From: Roseibacillus sp.
Lineage (GTDB): Bacteria; Verrucomicrobiota; Verrucomicrobiia; Verrucomicrobiales; Akkermansiaceae
Reading direction: 5' to 3'
DNA length: 35,138 nucleotides
Assembly: GCA_002686085.1 (NCBI GenBank)
Contig: NZAC01000041.1
Coordinates: 1-35,138, forward strand
Part shown: positions 16,536 through 25,057 of the stretch, one piece after another
How the letters are laid out: every line of letters begins with the position of its first letter
How positions within the stretch are numbered: the first letter of the stretch is position 1
Made by a program: the position numbers and the translations under genes
Notes under the pieces: model-generated
Seen by the model: only the letters and a program-made list of their open reading frames with translations
The model's database searches: none
What the model was told of the DNA's origin: nothing

Positions 16536-17807
16536 ATGCGTATCGCGGACCGTTACATCGGCTGGCAGGTTCTCTATGGCACGATCTTCGGGGTGTCCCT
16601 GCTCACCGTGGTCCTCGTGCTTGGGCAGCTTTTTCGGAAAATTCGACCCCTCCTCGTGGAGCAGGCTGCTCCTCTTGAACTTATGGGACAGTTTATTCTC
16701 CTGATCATCCCGTTTACCCTGATGTTCACCCTCCCTTGGGGTTTCCTCGCCTCGACTCTTCTCAGCTTTGGGCGTCTCTCCAGTCACAACGAACTCCTCA
16801 GCCTCAGAATGGCGGGCCTTAGCCTGACTCGGCTTGCTTTGCCTGTCCTTCTCGTCGCAGCATGCCTTTCTGGACTGTGCTGGTGGCTGACCGGAACGGC
16901 TGCTCCGCGAGCAAAGGATGCCTCCCGCAACCTCCTCTACGAAGCTGCCCGAAAGGACCCTCGTAACTTAATTAAACCACGAGTCGTAATTTCGCGGTTC
17001 CCAAGCCAGAGAGTCTATGCCGAAGCCGAGGACGAAACCGGACTCCTCCGAGGGCTTCACATCTATAAGTTCTCAGGGCAGGGACGGGACGCAAATCTGG
17101 AAGCCTATATGTTTGCTGAGGAAGTGGATCTTTATGTCAATGAAGAGGAGAAGCAACTACGGCTCAAGCTCTCTAATCCCTTTATAGAGATCTCAATGAA
17201 CAAGGATACGGTTTCACCAATCCCCATCAGAGCGACGGAAATGGAACCCGTCCTGATTGACTTTTCCGCCACCAACAAAAAGAGGAATAAACCATCGGAC
17301 ATCACCAACGACGATGCTCCAATTCGCATCTTGCAATCTCAGGAGCGTGAGGAGCTCTCCCGCAGGGAGCTCTCAGGAGAGATCCCTCCCCAATCGGCGG
17401 GCCTTCCCGTTGGAACAACTTTCCCATCGGGTCTCGAAGAGAGTCAGGAACTACCTCCCGAAACTCTTACCGCCAGAAGGGCCGAGGAACTTGAGACCAT
17501 AATTGCCCGGGAAAAGCGCTTCCAGGAGGAGCTCAATATCGAAATTCATAAGCGTCGGTCGATCTCGATGGCTTGCCTTTCATTTGCCATGATTGGCATT
17601 CCCCTTGGAATTTCCGCCCGCCGTCGCGAAACATCTAATGGCCTCCTGATCAGCCTCTTTGTAGCTGCGGCCTACTTTGGTCTTTTGATTTTTGCGCAGC
17701 AGATTGAAGACGCACCTTTGCCTTTAGTTCTCACCATTCTCTGGCTTCCCAATGCCCTCTGCTTCATTGTTGGGATATGGCTCTTCCGACGTGCCAGCTT
17801 CCGCTGA
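16536..17807 (+). CDS. LptF/LptG-family lipopolysaccharide export permease
   Basis: A 423-residue inner-membrane permease of the YjgP/YjgQ (LptF/LptG) family. With the LptB ATPase these extract lipopolysaccharide from the inner membrane and pass it to LptC/LptA. The N-terminal signature RIADRYIGWQVLYGTIFGVSLLTVV is followed by helices near 12-34, 54-80 and 98-120. A soluble jelly-roll periplasmic domain (about 125-345) and three C-terminal helices follow, including SISMACLSFAMIGIPLGISARR. At 423 residues it is longer than the E. coli proteins (about 360) because of a charged linker (about 250-335) with a coiled-coil-like RRAEELETIIAREKRFQEEL. I cannot assign F or G with confidence. It implies an LPS-bearing outer membrane. 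The SulP gene follows after 21 nt, probably in the same transcript. Confidence 0.88.
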   Translation: MRIADRYIGWQVLYGTIFGVSLLTVVLVLGQLFRKIRPLLVEQAAPLELMGQFILLIIPFTLMFTLPWGFLASTLLSFGRLSSHNELLSLRMAGLSLTRLALPVLLVAACLSGLCWWLTGTAAPRAKDASRNLLYEAARKDPRNLIKPRVVISRFPSQRVYAEAEDETGLLRGLHIYKFSGQGRDANLEAYMFAEEVDLYVNEEEKQLRLKLSNPFIEISMNKDTVSPIPIRATEMEPVLIDFSATNKKRNKPSDITNDDAPIRILQSQEREELSRRELSGEIPPQSAGLPVGTTFPSGLEESQELPPETLTARRAEELETIIAREKRFQEELNIEIHKRRSISMACLSFAMIGIPLGISARRRETSNGLLISLFVAAAYFGLLIFAQQIEDAPLPLVLTILWLPNALCFIVGIWLFRRASFR

Positions 17808-17828
17808 TTCTTACTTAACGAAATACTA

Positions 17829-19703
17829 ATGCCTAAGCTTTTCCTGCAGAATCTCCTCCGGCGTGCCCGCTACACGCGGAAGAGAACCAGCGAGGAGAGC
17901 AGGCGGCTTGACCCCCTGCCAATTCGCGGCCCTTTACGACGATACAACTCCGCGAAATTCACGCAGGACTTTCGCGCTGCGATCAATGTAGCCCTTCTCG
18001 CCCTGCCACAGGGGATGGCCTATGCAGCAATTGCAGAACTTCCTATCGCCTATGGGATCGCATGCTCTGCCGTTGCTGCGATCGTAGCTCCATTTTTCTC
18101 CGGGTCACGACACACCATTCTAGGTCCAACGAATGCGACCGCCTTCATGATCTTCTCCTTCTTTCTCATTCCGGGAATGACTTCCTCGAAAGGAGAGATG
18201 ATCGCGTTGATGCCCCTTCTCTGCCTCATGGTCGGTGCATTCTGCATCGTAGGCGCAATCCTGCGAGTCGCAGACCTCCTCCAATTCGTTAGCAGGAGCG
18301 TTCTGGTCGGATACATCGCAGGAGCTGCCACGCTGATCATTGCCAACCAGTTCAAGCATATTCTCGGGATCACCGAACTGATGGAGGGCGGAGGTACCAC
18401 GTTTGTCACTATTCTGCTTAAACTACTGGGTAACCTTTCCTCACTCCAGTGGCAGCCTCTTGTACTTGGAGCAGGCACTCTCCTTTGTTATCTGGTGCTG
18501 CAATCCCGCTTCAGGCGCATCCCGGTTTTCGCCGTAACTCTCGTTCTGTTTTCATTTCTTGCCTGGATTCTTGGAGAGAAGACCAGCCTCGGCTTCGCAG
18601 AGGTGTCCAAATTTGAGGCCTTTTCCTTTCAGGACCTCGCCCCGGAATTTGCCATTTTTGCCCAGCCTGGACTTCTCGACAAGGTCGCCCAGCTTTCCAC
18701 CATTGCATTCGCCATTGCCTTCCTCGCGTCCTTGGAGAACACCGTGATGTCAAAATCACTGGCCTCCCGCACCGGGGACCGCCCTGATGTGAATCAGGAT
18801 ATGTTATCCGTGGGCGCAGCAAACGTCGCAGCCGGTATCTTTGCCGGCATGCCGGCATCGGGCTCCCTCACCCGCTCTGCTCTCAACTACGAATCAGGAG
18901 CGCGGACTCGCCTTGCCTCCCTCTTCTGCGGAATACTCTGCCTCGCTGGCATCTTCCTGCTCGCAACCTTCCCTCTCGTGCAGCACGTTCCCCGGGCTTG
19001 TCTTGCTGGACTCGTCATCGCTGTTGCCGGATCCCTGATTTCTCCGCGTGTCATTCGGATTTGCCTGAGATCCACCCGCGATGACGCTCTCGTTCTTATT
19101 GTCAGCTTTATCGCGGCCCTGTTCGCGCCATTACACACGGCTATCTTTATTGGAATCGCACTGTCCATCTCACTGTTTCTACGAAAGGCCTCCCGCCCTT
19201 ACCTTGTGGAATATGAAGTGAACGACGAAGGCGATCTCAGGGAGCTTGGAGAAAAACGGAAGCGACCCAACCCTTCCATTTCAATCGTTCACGTGGAAGG
19301 CGACCTCTTTTTTGGCGCTGCGGAACTTTTTCGAAACCAGATTCAGCGCACCTTCGTTGACGAAAACCTGAAGGTTATCATTCTACGATTAAAGAATGCC
19401 CGTCACCTGGACGCCACGAGTGTTCTTGCTCTTGAAGATCTGATCCGCTCAGCACGAAAAGAGGGCAGACATATCATCATATCAGGTGCCTCTCGCGAGG
19501 TGTATCGCGTTTTGAAATTCTCAGGCGTCCTTGAGGTTCTACAGGAAGGTTGCGACCGCTCCAGAGGAGAGAGCAACCTCTACCTTTTCATGCCAAGCAA
19601 CCCCAATATTTCTACTCGTGATGCCCTGAAGAGGGCTCAGCAGATTCTAGGCACCGATAAGGCTGATATTAAGATCTTCTACGATCCCGAAAAAGGGGGC
19701 TGA
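17829..19703 (+). CDS. SulP-family anion transporter with STAS domain
   Basis: A 624-residue inner-membrane transporter of the SulP (SLC26) family, which moves sulfate, bicarbonate or dicarboxylates. The transmembrane core of about 45-450 contains the family motif LPQGMAYAAIAELPIAYGI and the GPTNATAFMIFS segment. A C-terminal STAS domain (about 480-600) includes SIVHVEGDLFFGAAEL and RLKNARHLDATSVLALEDL. An N-terminal basic cytoplasmic tail of about 35 residues precedes the core. The substrate cannot be settled from sequence; a sulfate role would fit the cysteine-synthase-family gene two positions upstream, but bicarbonate is equally possible. It starts 21 nt after the permease gene and ends convergent with infA (37-nt gap). 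Confidence 0.9.
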   Translation: MPKLFLQNLLRRARYTRKRTSEESRRLDPLPIRGPLRRYNSAKFTQDFRAAINVALLALPQGMAYAAIAELPIAYGIACSAVAAIVAPFFSGSRHTILGPTNATAFMIFSFFLIPGMTSSKGEMIALMPLLCLMVGAFCIVGAILRVADLLQFVSRSVLVGYIAGAATLIIANQFKHILGITELMEGGGTTFVTILLKLLGNLSSLQWQPLVLGAGTLLCYLVLQSRFRRIPVFAVTLVLFSFLAWILGEKTSLGFAEVSKFEAFSFQDLAPEFAIFAQPGLLDKVAQLSTIAFAIAFLASLENTVMSKSLASRTGDRPDVNQDMLSVGAANVAAGIFAGMPASGSLTRSALNYESGARTRLASLFCGILCLAGIFLLATFPLVQHVPRACLAGLVIAVAGSLISPRVIRICLRSTRDDALVLIVSFIAALFAPLHTAIFIGIALSISLFLRKASRPYLVEYEVNDEGDLRELGEKRKRPNPSISIVHVEGDLFFGAAELFRNQIQRTFVDENLKVIILRLKNARHLDATSVLALEDLIRSARKEGRHIIISGASREVYRVLKFSGVLEVLQEGCDRSRGESNLYLFMPSNPNISTRDALKRAQQILGTDKADIKIFYDPEKGG

Positions 19704-19740
19704 TAGGGTAAGACCGGCTCTCTTCCGCAGGAAGAAAAGC

Positions 19741-19935
19741 TCATCCTACCCGGTAAACGATTCGCGCCTTGGTCGTATCGTAAGGCGACATCTCCATTTT
19801 TACCTTGTCGCCTACCACCAGCCTTATGAAACGCTTTCGCATTTTCCCCGATATGTGGGCAAGAACCTCGTGATCACTAGCCAACTTGACCTTGAACATC
19901 GTACCAGCAAGAACCGATGAAATTGTTCCTTCCAC
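19741..19935 (-). CDS. infA: Translation initiation factor IF-1 (core)
   Basis: An S1/OB-fold protein matching IF-1 along its length: [58 protein letters not shown]-1 binds the 30S A site and helps IF2 and IF3 select initiator tRNA. From the GTG at 19935 it is 64 residues, slightly shorter at the N terminus than the usual 71-72. The frame stays open upstream for 36 more codons that look real (GPPRR... Arg-rich, then [16 protein letters not shown]) back to an AUC codon at 20043, just after an in-frame stop, with no ATG, GTG or TTG in between. The true protein may therefore start at a rare codon or at the GTG. It is divergent from rplM and convergent with the SulP gene. Confidence 0.9.
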   Translation of the reverse strand: MEGTISSVLAGTMFKVKLASDHEVLAHISGKMRKRFIRLVVGDKVKMEMSPYDTTKARIVYRVG

Positions 19936-20196
19936 CTCGACAGCCTTGTCCTCTCCATCCGCGCCCTTCTTAGGCCCGCTGTAATCTGTGCGGCGCCTCC
20001 GGCGGCCGCCTCTGCTTCTCCGTCTTCTTGGTGGTCCTGCGATAACTTAAAATTGGGTTGAGCGAAGCAACTTACGCAGCTGCGCGCGCCCATCATTAGC
20101 GATATTCTCCTTCCCGCAATCGAAATCTGTGCTCAAAGGACCTTATTTAAGGTCTTGGGGCATCCTGCAATCGTTCATTGCCACCAAGGATTAGCG

Positions 20197-20225
20197 TTGA
20201 CATAAAGTGGCCTCGCTCCTAGCTT
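20197..20225 (+). promoter_or_regulatory. Possible sigma-70-type promoter for rplM-rpsI
   Basis: A perfect TTGACA at 20197-20202 is followed after 17 nt by TAGCTT at 20220-20225, a poor -10 match (3 of 6). It lies about 45 nt ahead of the rplM start, a sensible distance for a ribosomal protein operon leader. Confidence 0.35.
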
Positions 20226-20268
20226 TCCGCCCCTTTGCCAACCCGGCTAAGCCTCTACAACGCCTGAA

Positions 20269-20697
20269 ATGAAGACCTTTTCTGCAAAAGCCACTGAAGT
20301 TGATCGCAAGTGGTATGTCATCGACGCAGCCGACCAGATCCTTGGCAAGGTCGCAGTAGAAGCTGCCCGCCTCCTTAGAGGGAAGCACAAGCCGATCTTC
20401 ACCCCCCATGTTGACACAGGAGATCACGTGGTAATCATCAACGCAGAGAAGGTTCGCTTGAGTGGCAACAAGGAAACAGAGAAAATTTACACCAGCTACT
20501 CTGGATACGTTGGCGGCCAAAAGGTGGAAACACCGCAGAAAGTTCGAGCTCGGAGACCTGAGCTTCTCGTCGAGCGCGCAATCCGAGGCATGGTTCCTCA
20601 CACTCGTCTTGGAAGAGCGCAGTTGCGTAAATTAAGAGTTTATGCAGGCGCTGAACACGAGCAGGAGGCTCAGAAGCCTGAGCCCTACACAATCTAA
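20269..20697 (+). CDS. rplM: 50S ribosomal protein L13
   Basis: A 142-residue L13. It shows the standard N-terminal [23 protein letters not shown], the [17 protein letters not shown] segment, [10 protein letters not shown] and the basic [25 protein letters not shown] end region, at the normal family length. It is an early-assembly protein of the large subunit that binds 23S rRNA. rpsI follows 32 nt downstream, the usual bacterial rplM-rpsI pair, and one terminator after rpsI serves both. Start ATG; no strong Shine-Dalgarno. Confidence 0.97.
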   Translation: MKTFSAKATEVDRKWYVIDAADQILGKVAVEAARLLRGKHKPIFTPHVDTGDHVVIINAEKVRLSGNKETEKIYTSYSGYVGGQKVETPQKVRARRPELLVERAIRGMVPHTRLGRAQLRKLRVYAGAEHEQEAQKPEPYTI

Positions 20698-20729
20698 TTA
20701 CCCACCGGAAGCGAATACCCTTTTCCAAA

Positions 20730-21128
20730 ATGCCTGCTACTGAAAACACTTACACTGCCACCGGTCGGAGAAAGACTGCTGTTGCCCGGATCTGGATGAC
20801 GGAAGGCACTGGAAGAATAATCATTAACAATCGATCGTTCGAAGAGTATCTCCCAACAATCCCTCTTCAGAACGAAGTTCTAGCCCCTTTTCAAACTACA
20901 AATCTGGTTAACAAGTATGACCTCAAGGTAGTAGTTCGGGGTAGCGGAGTACCAGGACAGGCTGATGCCATCAAACTTGCAGTGGCCAGGGCGCTCACGG
21001 AAATGAATTCCGAACTGCGCGGAAGCCTCAAGGCTGCAGGCCACCTCAGGCGTGACCCACGCGCCAAGGAGCGAAAGAAAGCTGGTCAGCCCGGCGCTCG
21101 TAAGCGCTTTCAGTTCTCCAAGCGATAG
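20730..21128 (+). CDS. rpsI: 30S ribosomal protein S9
   Basis: A 132-residue S9 with the N-terminal YTATGRRKTAVARIWMTEG, the central GSGVPGQADAIKLAVARAL and the basic tail ending KRFQFSKR, whose last residues reach the P-site tRNA in the ribosome. Length is normal. It is co-transcribed with rplM and followed by a strong hairpin with a U-rich tract. Confidence 0.97.
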   Translation: MPATENTYTATGRRKTAVARIWMTEGTGRIIINNRSFEEYLPTIPLQNEVLAPFQTTNLVNKYDLKVVVRGSGVPGQADAIKLAVARALTEMNSELRGSLKAAGHLRRDPRAKERKKAGQPGARKRFQFSKR

Positions 21129-21151
21129 AGCATTCGAAGCCTCAGAGATCC

Positions 21152-21190
21152 AAGCCGCTCGTCTACAGACCTGCGGCTTTTTTCTTTTTT
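21152..21190 (+). terminator. Rho-independent terminator after rpsI
   Basis: AAGCCGC at 21152-21158 pairs with GCGGCTT at 21173-21179. The interior GTCT/AGAC can extend the stem, leaving a 2-nt loop and small internal bulges. A T-rich tract (with one C) follows immediately, 24 nt after the rpsI stop. Confidence 0.9.
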
Positions 21191-21230
21191 TGTTTAGCCT
21201 CTGATCTCGGTTTCGCCTTGAATCTGGGAG

Positions 21231-21995
21231 GTGAGATTACTCTCTTGGAATGTTAATGGAATCCGGGCTGCACTCGGCAAAGGAGCAGCAGAGTCCCTCC
21301 TTGAGGTAAACCCGGATGTTTTCTGCCTGCAGGAGACCAAGGCCCGCCCTGAGCAGGTGGAGCTTCCCCTTGAGCTGGGAGGCTACCGGAACTACTGGAA
21401 CTCCGCCGAAAAGAAAGGGTATTCAGGCACTGCGATCTTCTCGAAAGAAGAGCCCTTGGATGTCTTAATGGGTATGGGCATCGATGAGCATGACAATGAG
21501 GGCCGTGTGATCTCTGCTGAGTATCCCGACTTCATGCTCGTCAATGTTTACACCCCTAATTCACAAAACGGACTACGCCGGCTTCCCTATCGAATGGAGT
21601 GGGACAAAGCTTTTCGTAACTATTTGAGGCATCTGGAAGACACCCGGGACAAGCCGGTTATTTTCTGCGGGGACCTTAATGTGGCCCACCATGAAATTGA
21701 TATTGCCCGCCCAGACCAGAATCGCAGGTCAGCAGGATTTTCAGATGAGGAACGCGAAAGCTTCAGTGAGACTCTGGGATCAGGCTTTACCGATTCCTTT
21801 CGCCACCTGCACCCCGATACTGCAGAGGCCTATTCCTGGTGGTCTTACCGAGCGCAGGCACGGCAGAGGAATATCGGTTGGCGTATCGACTATGTCGGCA
21901 TCTCGGACGCCCTCATCCCTCGGCTTGAATCAGCCTCTATCTATCCTGAGATCCACGGCTCCGACCATTGCCCGGTCGGCATTGTTTTCAAGTGA
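21231..21995 (+). CDS. xth: Exodeoxyribonuclease III (AP endonuclease family)
   Basis: A 254-residue exonuclease III / ExoA-type AP endonuclease for base excision repair; it cuts 5' of abasic sites and removes 3' blocking groups using Mg2+. The active-site series is complete: SWNVNGIRA near the N terminus, CLQETKA with the metal-binding Glu, [28 protein letters not shown] and the terminal GSDHCPVGI with the catalytic Asp-His. The start is GTG at 21231, directly after a GGGAG-like stretch too close to serve as a normal ribosome site; the SWNVNG alignment leaves no room for a later start. It lies after the rpsI terminator, so it should have its own promoter, and is convergent with purF (51 nt). 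Confidence 0.93.
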   Translation: MRLLSWNVNGIRAALGKGAAESLLEVNPDVFCLQETKARPEQVELPLELGGYRNYWNSAEKKGYSGTAIFSKEEPLDVLMGMGIDEHDNEGRVISAEYPDFMLVNVYTPNSQNGLRRLPYRMEWDKAFRNYLRHLEDTRDKPVIFCGDLNVAHHEIDIARPDQNRRSAGFSDEERESFSETLGSGFTDSFRHLHPDTAEAYSWWSYRAQARQRNIGWRIDYVGISDALIPRLESASIYPEIHGSDHCPVGIVFK

Positions 21996-22046
21996 ATCAA
22001 GGGAAAATGCGCGCGATCCTCGAGCCACTCTTGCCCCCAGACCCAA

Positions 22047-23969
22047 TCACAAGGGCAGGTCATAGCTCCGACCCGAGACCCCATCTCTCCAGTTTACGAA
22101 AGCAGAATTCACCGTCGCGTATCCGCCCGGCGTGGGATAGTTGCCGGTGAAATACCAGTCACCACATGACTCCTGCAAGGAGTTGTGAAGGTTTCCGATA
22201 GTCTGGAAGATCACCTCAACCTCACCCTGCCATCCATTTTCTGGATATACCATCCGGCTGATCTCTGCGGAAATCTCTTCAGCCGTAAATGGCTCGTAAA
22301 TCTTCTTAACGCAGTTCTGCATCTCATCCCAGGGCTTGCAGAGCTCTTCCAGACAGTCCTGGTGCACTTCCTCAATGAGACCCTGACGCCCGTTGCGCTC
22401 TAGCAATCGAACAGCCGCTTGAAACGCGATGAACTTCCCCAGTTCTGACATATCAATCCCATAGCAATCCGGGTATCGAATCTGCGGAGCGGTCGAGCAT
22501 ATGACAATTTTCCTTGGATTCGTCCGACCAAGAATCTTGAGAATCGATGTCTTGAGCGTTGTCCCTCGGACAATTGAATCGTCAAGGGCTACGAGGGTAT
22601 CATCTTCTCCCACAACGCCGTAGGTAATATCGTATACGTGCGATACCAGCTGGGCCCTGCCCTTCTCCTGAGAAATAAAGGTCCGCATCTTGATATCCTT
22701 GTGCGCAATCTTTTCCCCCCTCGGCCAGTTGTCCATGATGTGATGGTTAAGCAAGTCTTCATCCAGATCTCCGGAGCGGGCGGCTTCCAGAATGTTTGCT
22801 CTCACCCGATCCCGGCGATACTGGCGGAGACCGTCCATTAGGCCATACCAGGCCGTTTCTGCAGTATTAGGAATAAAGGTTATGACAGCCGCACCGAAAT
22901 CGCCATCGATGGATTCCACCACCTGTTCGGTCAAGGCTGAGCCCATCGCCTTGCGCTCCTGATAGATAGCAGGGTCATTCCCTCTCGAAAAATAAATGCG
23001 CTCGAACGAGCAGTGTCGCTTCTCCGCGGGAGGAGCGAACCGCTCTTCGCTCATTGTCCCGTCTCTCTTGATAGTCGCTACCACCCCCGGCTCGAGCTCC
23101 TCCACTTCCTGCTGCGAGGCCTCAAAAACGGTCATCAAGGGAACGCGCTCCGAGGCATAGGCAACCACTTCATCCGTTACCAACCGATGACATGGTCGGA
23201 TTCCATGCGGATCGCGCATGACGAACACGTCTCCATTTCCAATCACCCCGCAAATTGCATACCCTCCATCCCAGCTCCCGGCAGACTCGGTGACTATTCT
23301 ACTAACATCCAATTCATCCGAGATCCGTTGTGGTATCTCTTTTCCGGGAACTCCGTCGTCGCGTAAGCGGCGGTAAATATCTGAGTGAGCTTCATCAAGA
23401 TGAAACCCAACCTCTTCTTGGACAGTCTGGGTGTCCGTTCCGAATACCGGGTGCTGCCCCCGCTCAATTAATTGCTCATTGAGAGCCCTGGCGTTGGTCA
23501 TGTTAAAGTTCCCCATGACCATCAGGGTTCGCGTGGGCCAGTTGCTCCGACGCAGGTAGGGATGGCAGGAACCAGAATCAAATTCACCAGAAGTTCCGTA
23601 CCGAAGGTGCCCGATGAGAACTTCTCCGGCAAAATCGAACCTTCGCTTCAAGGCGTCAGGATCATTCAATTCCAGCTCGCCCTTTTGCGCGAGTTGATTG
23701 ACCTGCTTGAGCTCAAGCTGAAACAGATTCGCAAGTGAATCACGAGAAGAGTCGCGACGACGAAAGATGTAGGGTTGCCCCTTCGGCATATCGAGCTTAG
23801 CACAGCCAATCCCCACGCCGTCGTGCCCCCGGTTATGCTGCTTTTCCATGAGCAGGAATAGTTTTCGAAACCCCCAGAGAGCATCCCCGTAACGGTCCTG
23901 AAAATAGGCCAGAGGCTTACGTAGGCGTACTACCGCAATCCCGCATTCATGATTCAGGTGATCGCTCAT
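22047..23969 (-). CDS. purF: Amidophosphoribosyltransferase (long form)
   Basis: A 640-residue glutamine PRPP amidotransferase, the first committed step of purine synthesis (PRPP plus glutamine to phosphoribosylamine). After a short propeptide (MSDHLNHE) the Ntn nucleophile is Cys9 in CGIAVV. Glutaminase-domain features follow: QHNRGHDGVGI, GHLRYGTSG and MVMGNFNMTN. The phosphoribosyltransferase domain has the PRPP loop LVALDDSIVRGTT at about 455-470 and RYPDCYGIDMSELG. It is about 130 residues longer than the E. coli enzyme (505), with a C-terminal extension containing a CGDWYFTGNYPTPGGY motif. The same long form is known to me in Bacteroidota and Verrucomicrobiota. It starts 7 nt after the purM stop. 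Confidence 0.93.
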   Translation of the reverse strand: MSDHLNHECGIAVVRLRKPLAYFQDRYGDALWGFRKLFLLMEKQHNRGHDGVGIGCAKLDMPKGQPYIFRRRDSSRDSLANLFQLELKQVNQLAQKGELELNDPDALKRRFDFAGEVLIGHLRYGTSGEFDSGSCHPYLRRSNWPTRTLMVMGNFNMTNARALNEQLIERGQHPVFGTDTQTVQEEVGFHLDEAHSDIYRRLRDDGVPGKEIPQRISDELDVSRIVTESAGSWDGGYAICGVIGNGDVFVMRDPHGIRPCHRLVTDEVVAYASERVPLMTVFEASQQEVEELEPGVVATIKRDGTMSEERFAPPAEKRHCSFERIYFSRGNDPAIYQERKAMGSALTEQVVESIDGDFGAAVITFIPNTAETAWYGLMDGLRQYRRDRVRANILEAARSGDLDEDLLNHHIMDNWPRGEKIAHKDIKMRTFISQEKGRAQLVSHVYDITYGVVGEDDTLVALDDSIVRGTTLKTSILKILGRTNPRKIVICSTAPQIRYPDCYGIDMSELGKFIAFQAAVRLLERNGRQGLIEEVHQDCLEELCKPWDEMQNCVKKIYEPFTAEEISAEISRMVYPENGWQGEVEVIFQTIGNLHNSLQESCGDWYFTGNYPTPGGYATVNSAFVNWRDGVSGRSYDLPL

Positions 23970-23976
23970 CCAGAAA

Positions 23977-24975
23977 CTATTGCTTGGAACTCACCCGAAC
24001 TCCGGAGGTCTCATCAACTACCCCAAGAATGGTTCCACCCGGACCAGCCTCAACTGCGGCACCAACCTCAGACTCATCCACTATGACTACCCAGCCAAAA
24101 CCCATGTTGAACGTATGCCAGCAACTGGTCTCATCGACAAAGGCTAGGAGCTTCTGCACTGCTGCATTTTTCCATTCTGGAACCAAAAGGGAGGAACCGT
24201 ATCCCTGCCCCGAAAGCAACCTCTCCAGATTCTCCGGAAGTCCTCCGCCCGTGATATGCGCCATCGCTCTGGCTCGAATACCCCTCGCCTTCAAGTCACT
24301 CGCCACATCATGGTAGAGCCTTGTGGGAGGAAGAAGAGACTCAACCTCGTCTCGCGAGAATTCCGCACTATTTTCGGCTAGGACTCGCCGAACAAGACTC
24401 CAGCCATTTGCGTGGATTCCGTCTGACTCATATCCTACCAGCACATCGCCAGGAGCGATCGTCCCTGCGTCCAGCATTTCGTCTTTTTCCACACAACCAA
24501 CACAAAATCCAGAAAGCTCAACAACACCCTCGGGAACAAGCCCGGGCATTTCCGCAGTTTCCCCACCGGCGAGAATACATCCACAATCTTCCAGGTAATC
24601 CGCCATCCCTGCAACCAGTCTCGTGATGCGGTTCTCATCGAGTTGTGCTATCCCGATATAATCGAGGAACATAAGCGGATCTCCTCCTGTCGTCAGAATA
24701 TCGTTGACGCTCATGGCAACAAGATCCTTACCTGCGTCCTCGATCCGATCATACTCCAGCTGAACCTCGAGCTTTGTTCCCACTCCATCACACCCGGTAA
24801 CAATCACTGGGTTCCTATAGTTCTCGAGCTCAAGCGCGGCGGCAAATAGTCCGTATCCTCCCATCAACTGCCGCTGCCTCTGGGTCCGCTGAACGTGGGT
24901 GCGAATATCACCGACCAGGGCCGCCGCCTTCACCGTATCAACGCCTGCCTCTGTGTAGGTCAGCTTGTCGGCCAT
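23977..24975 (-). CDS. purM: Phosphoribosylformylglycinamidine cyclo-ligase (AIR synthetase)
   Basis: A 332-residue AIR synthetase, which closes the imidazole ring of FGAM in an ATP-dependent step of purine synthesis. Family landmarks: TYTEAGVD near the start, VTGCDGVGTK, MSVNDILTTGGDPLMFLDY, ILAGGETAEMPG, ESDGIHANGWSLVR, HITGGGLPENL and FNMGFGWVVIV. The ATG at 24975 (MADKLTYTEAGVD) is chosen over an upstream in-frame start at 25035, because the extra 20 residues do not belong to the family. It sits 7 nt upstream of purF and 82 nt downstream of mutL, so a mutL-purM-purF transcript is plausible. Confidence 0.94.
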   Translation of the reverse strand: MADKLTYTEAGVDTVKAAALVGDIRTHVQRTQRQRQLMGGYGLFAAALELENYRNPVIVTGCDGVGTKLEVQLEYDRIEDAGKDLVAMSVNDILTTGGDPLMFLDYIGIAQLDENRITRLVAGMADYLEDCGCILAGGETAEMPGLVPEGVVELSGFCVGCVEKDEMLDAGTIAPGDVLVGYESDGIHANGWSLVRRVLAENSAEFSRDEVESLLPPTRLYHDVASDLKARGIRARAMAHITGGGLPENLERLLSGQGYGSSLLVPEWKNAAVQKLLAFVDETSCWHTFNMGFGWVVIVDESEVGAAVEAGPGGTILGVVDETSGVRVSSKQ

Positions 24976-25057
24976 TCGATGGTTTTTTAACAGGCCAACG
25001 CTTGACCGCAAGCCCAACATCACCAGCCCCGACACACACCTTTATATCGATGTCGGC

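Noticed and set aside
19824-20096. 90-residue minus-strand reading frame overlapping infA in another frame
   Set aside because: It resembles no protein family and competes with the conserved IF-1 frame.
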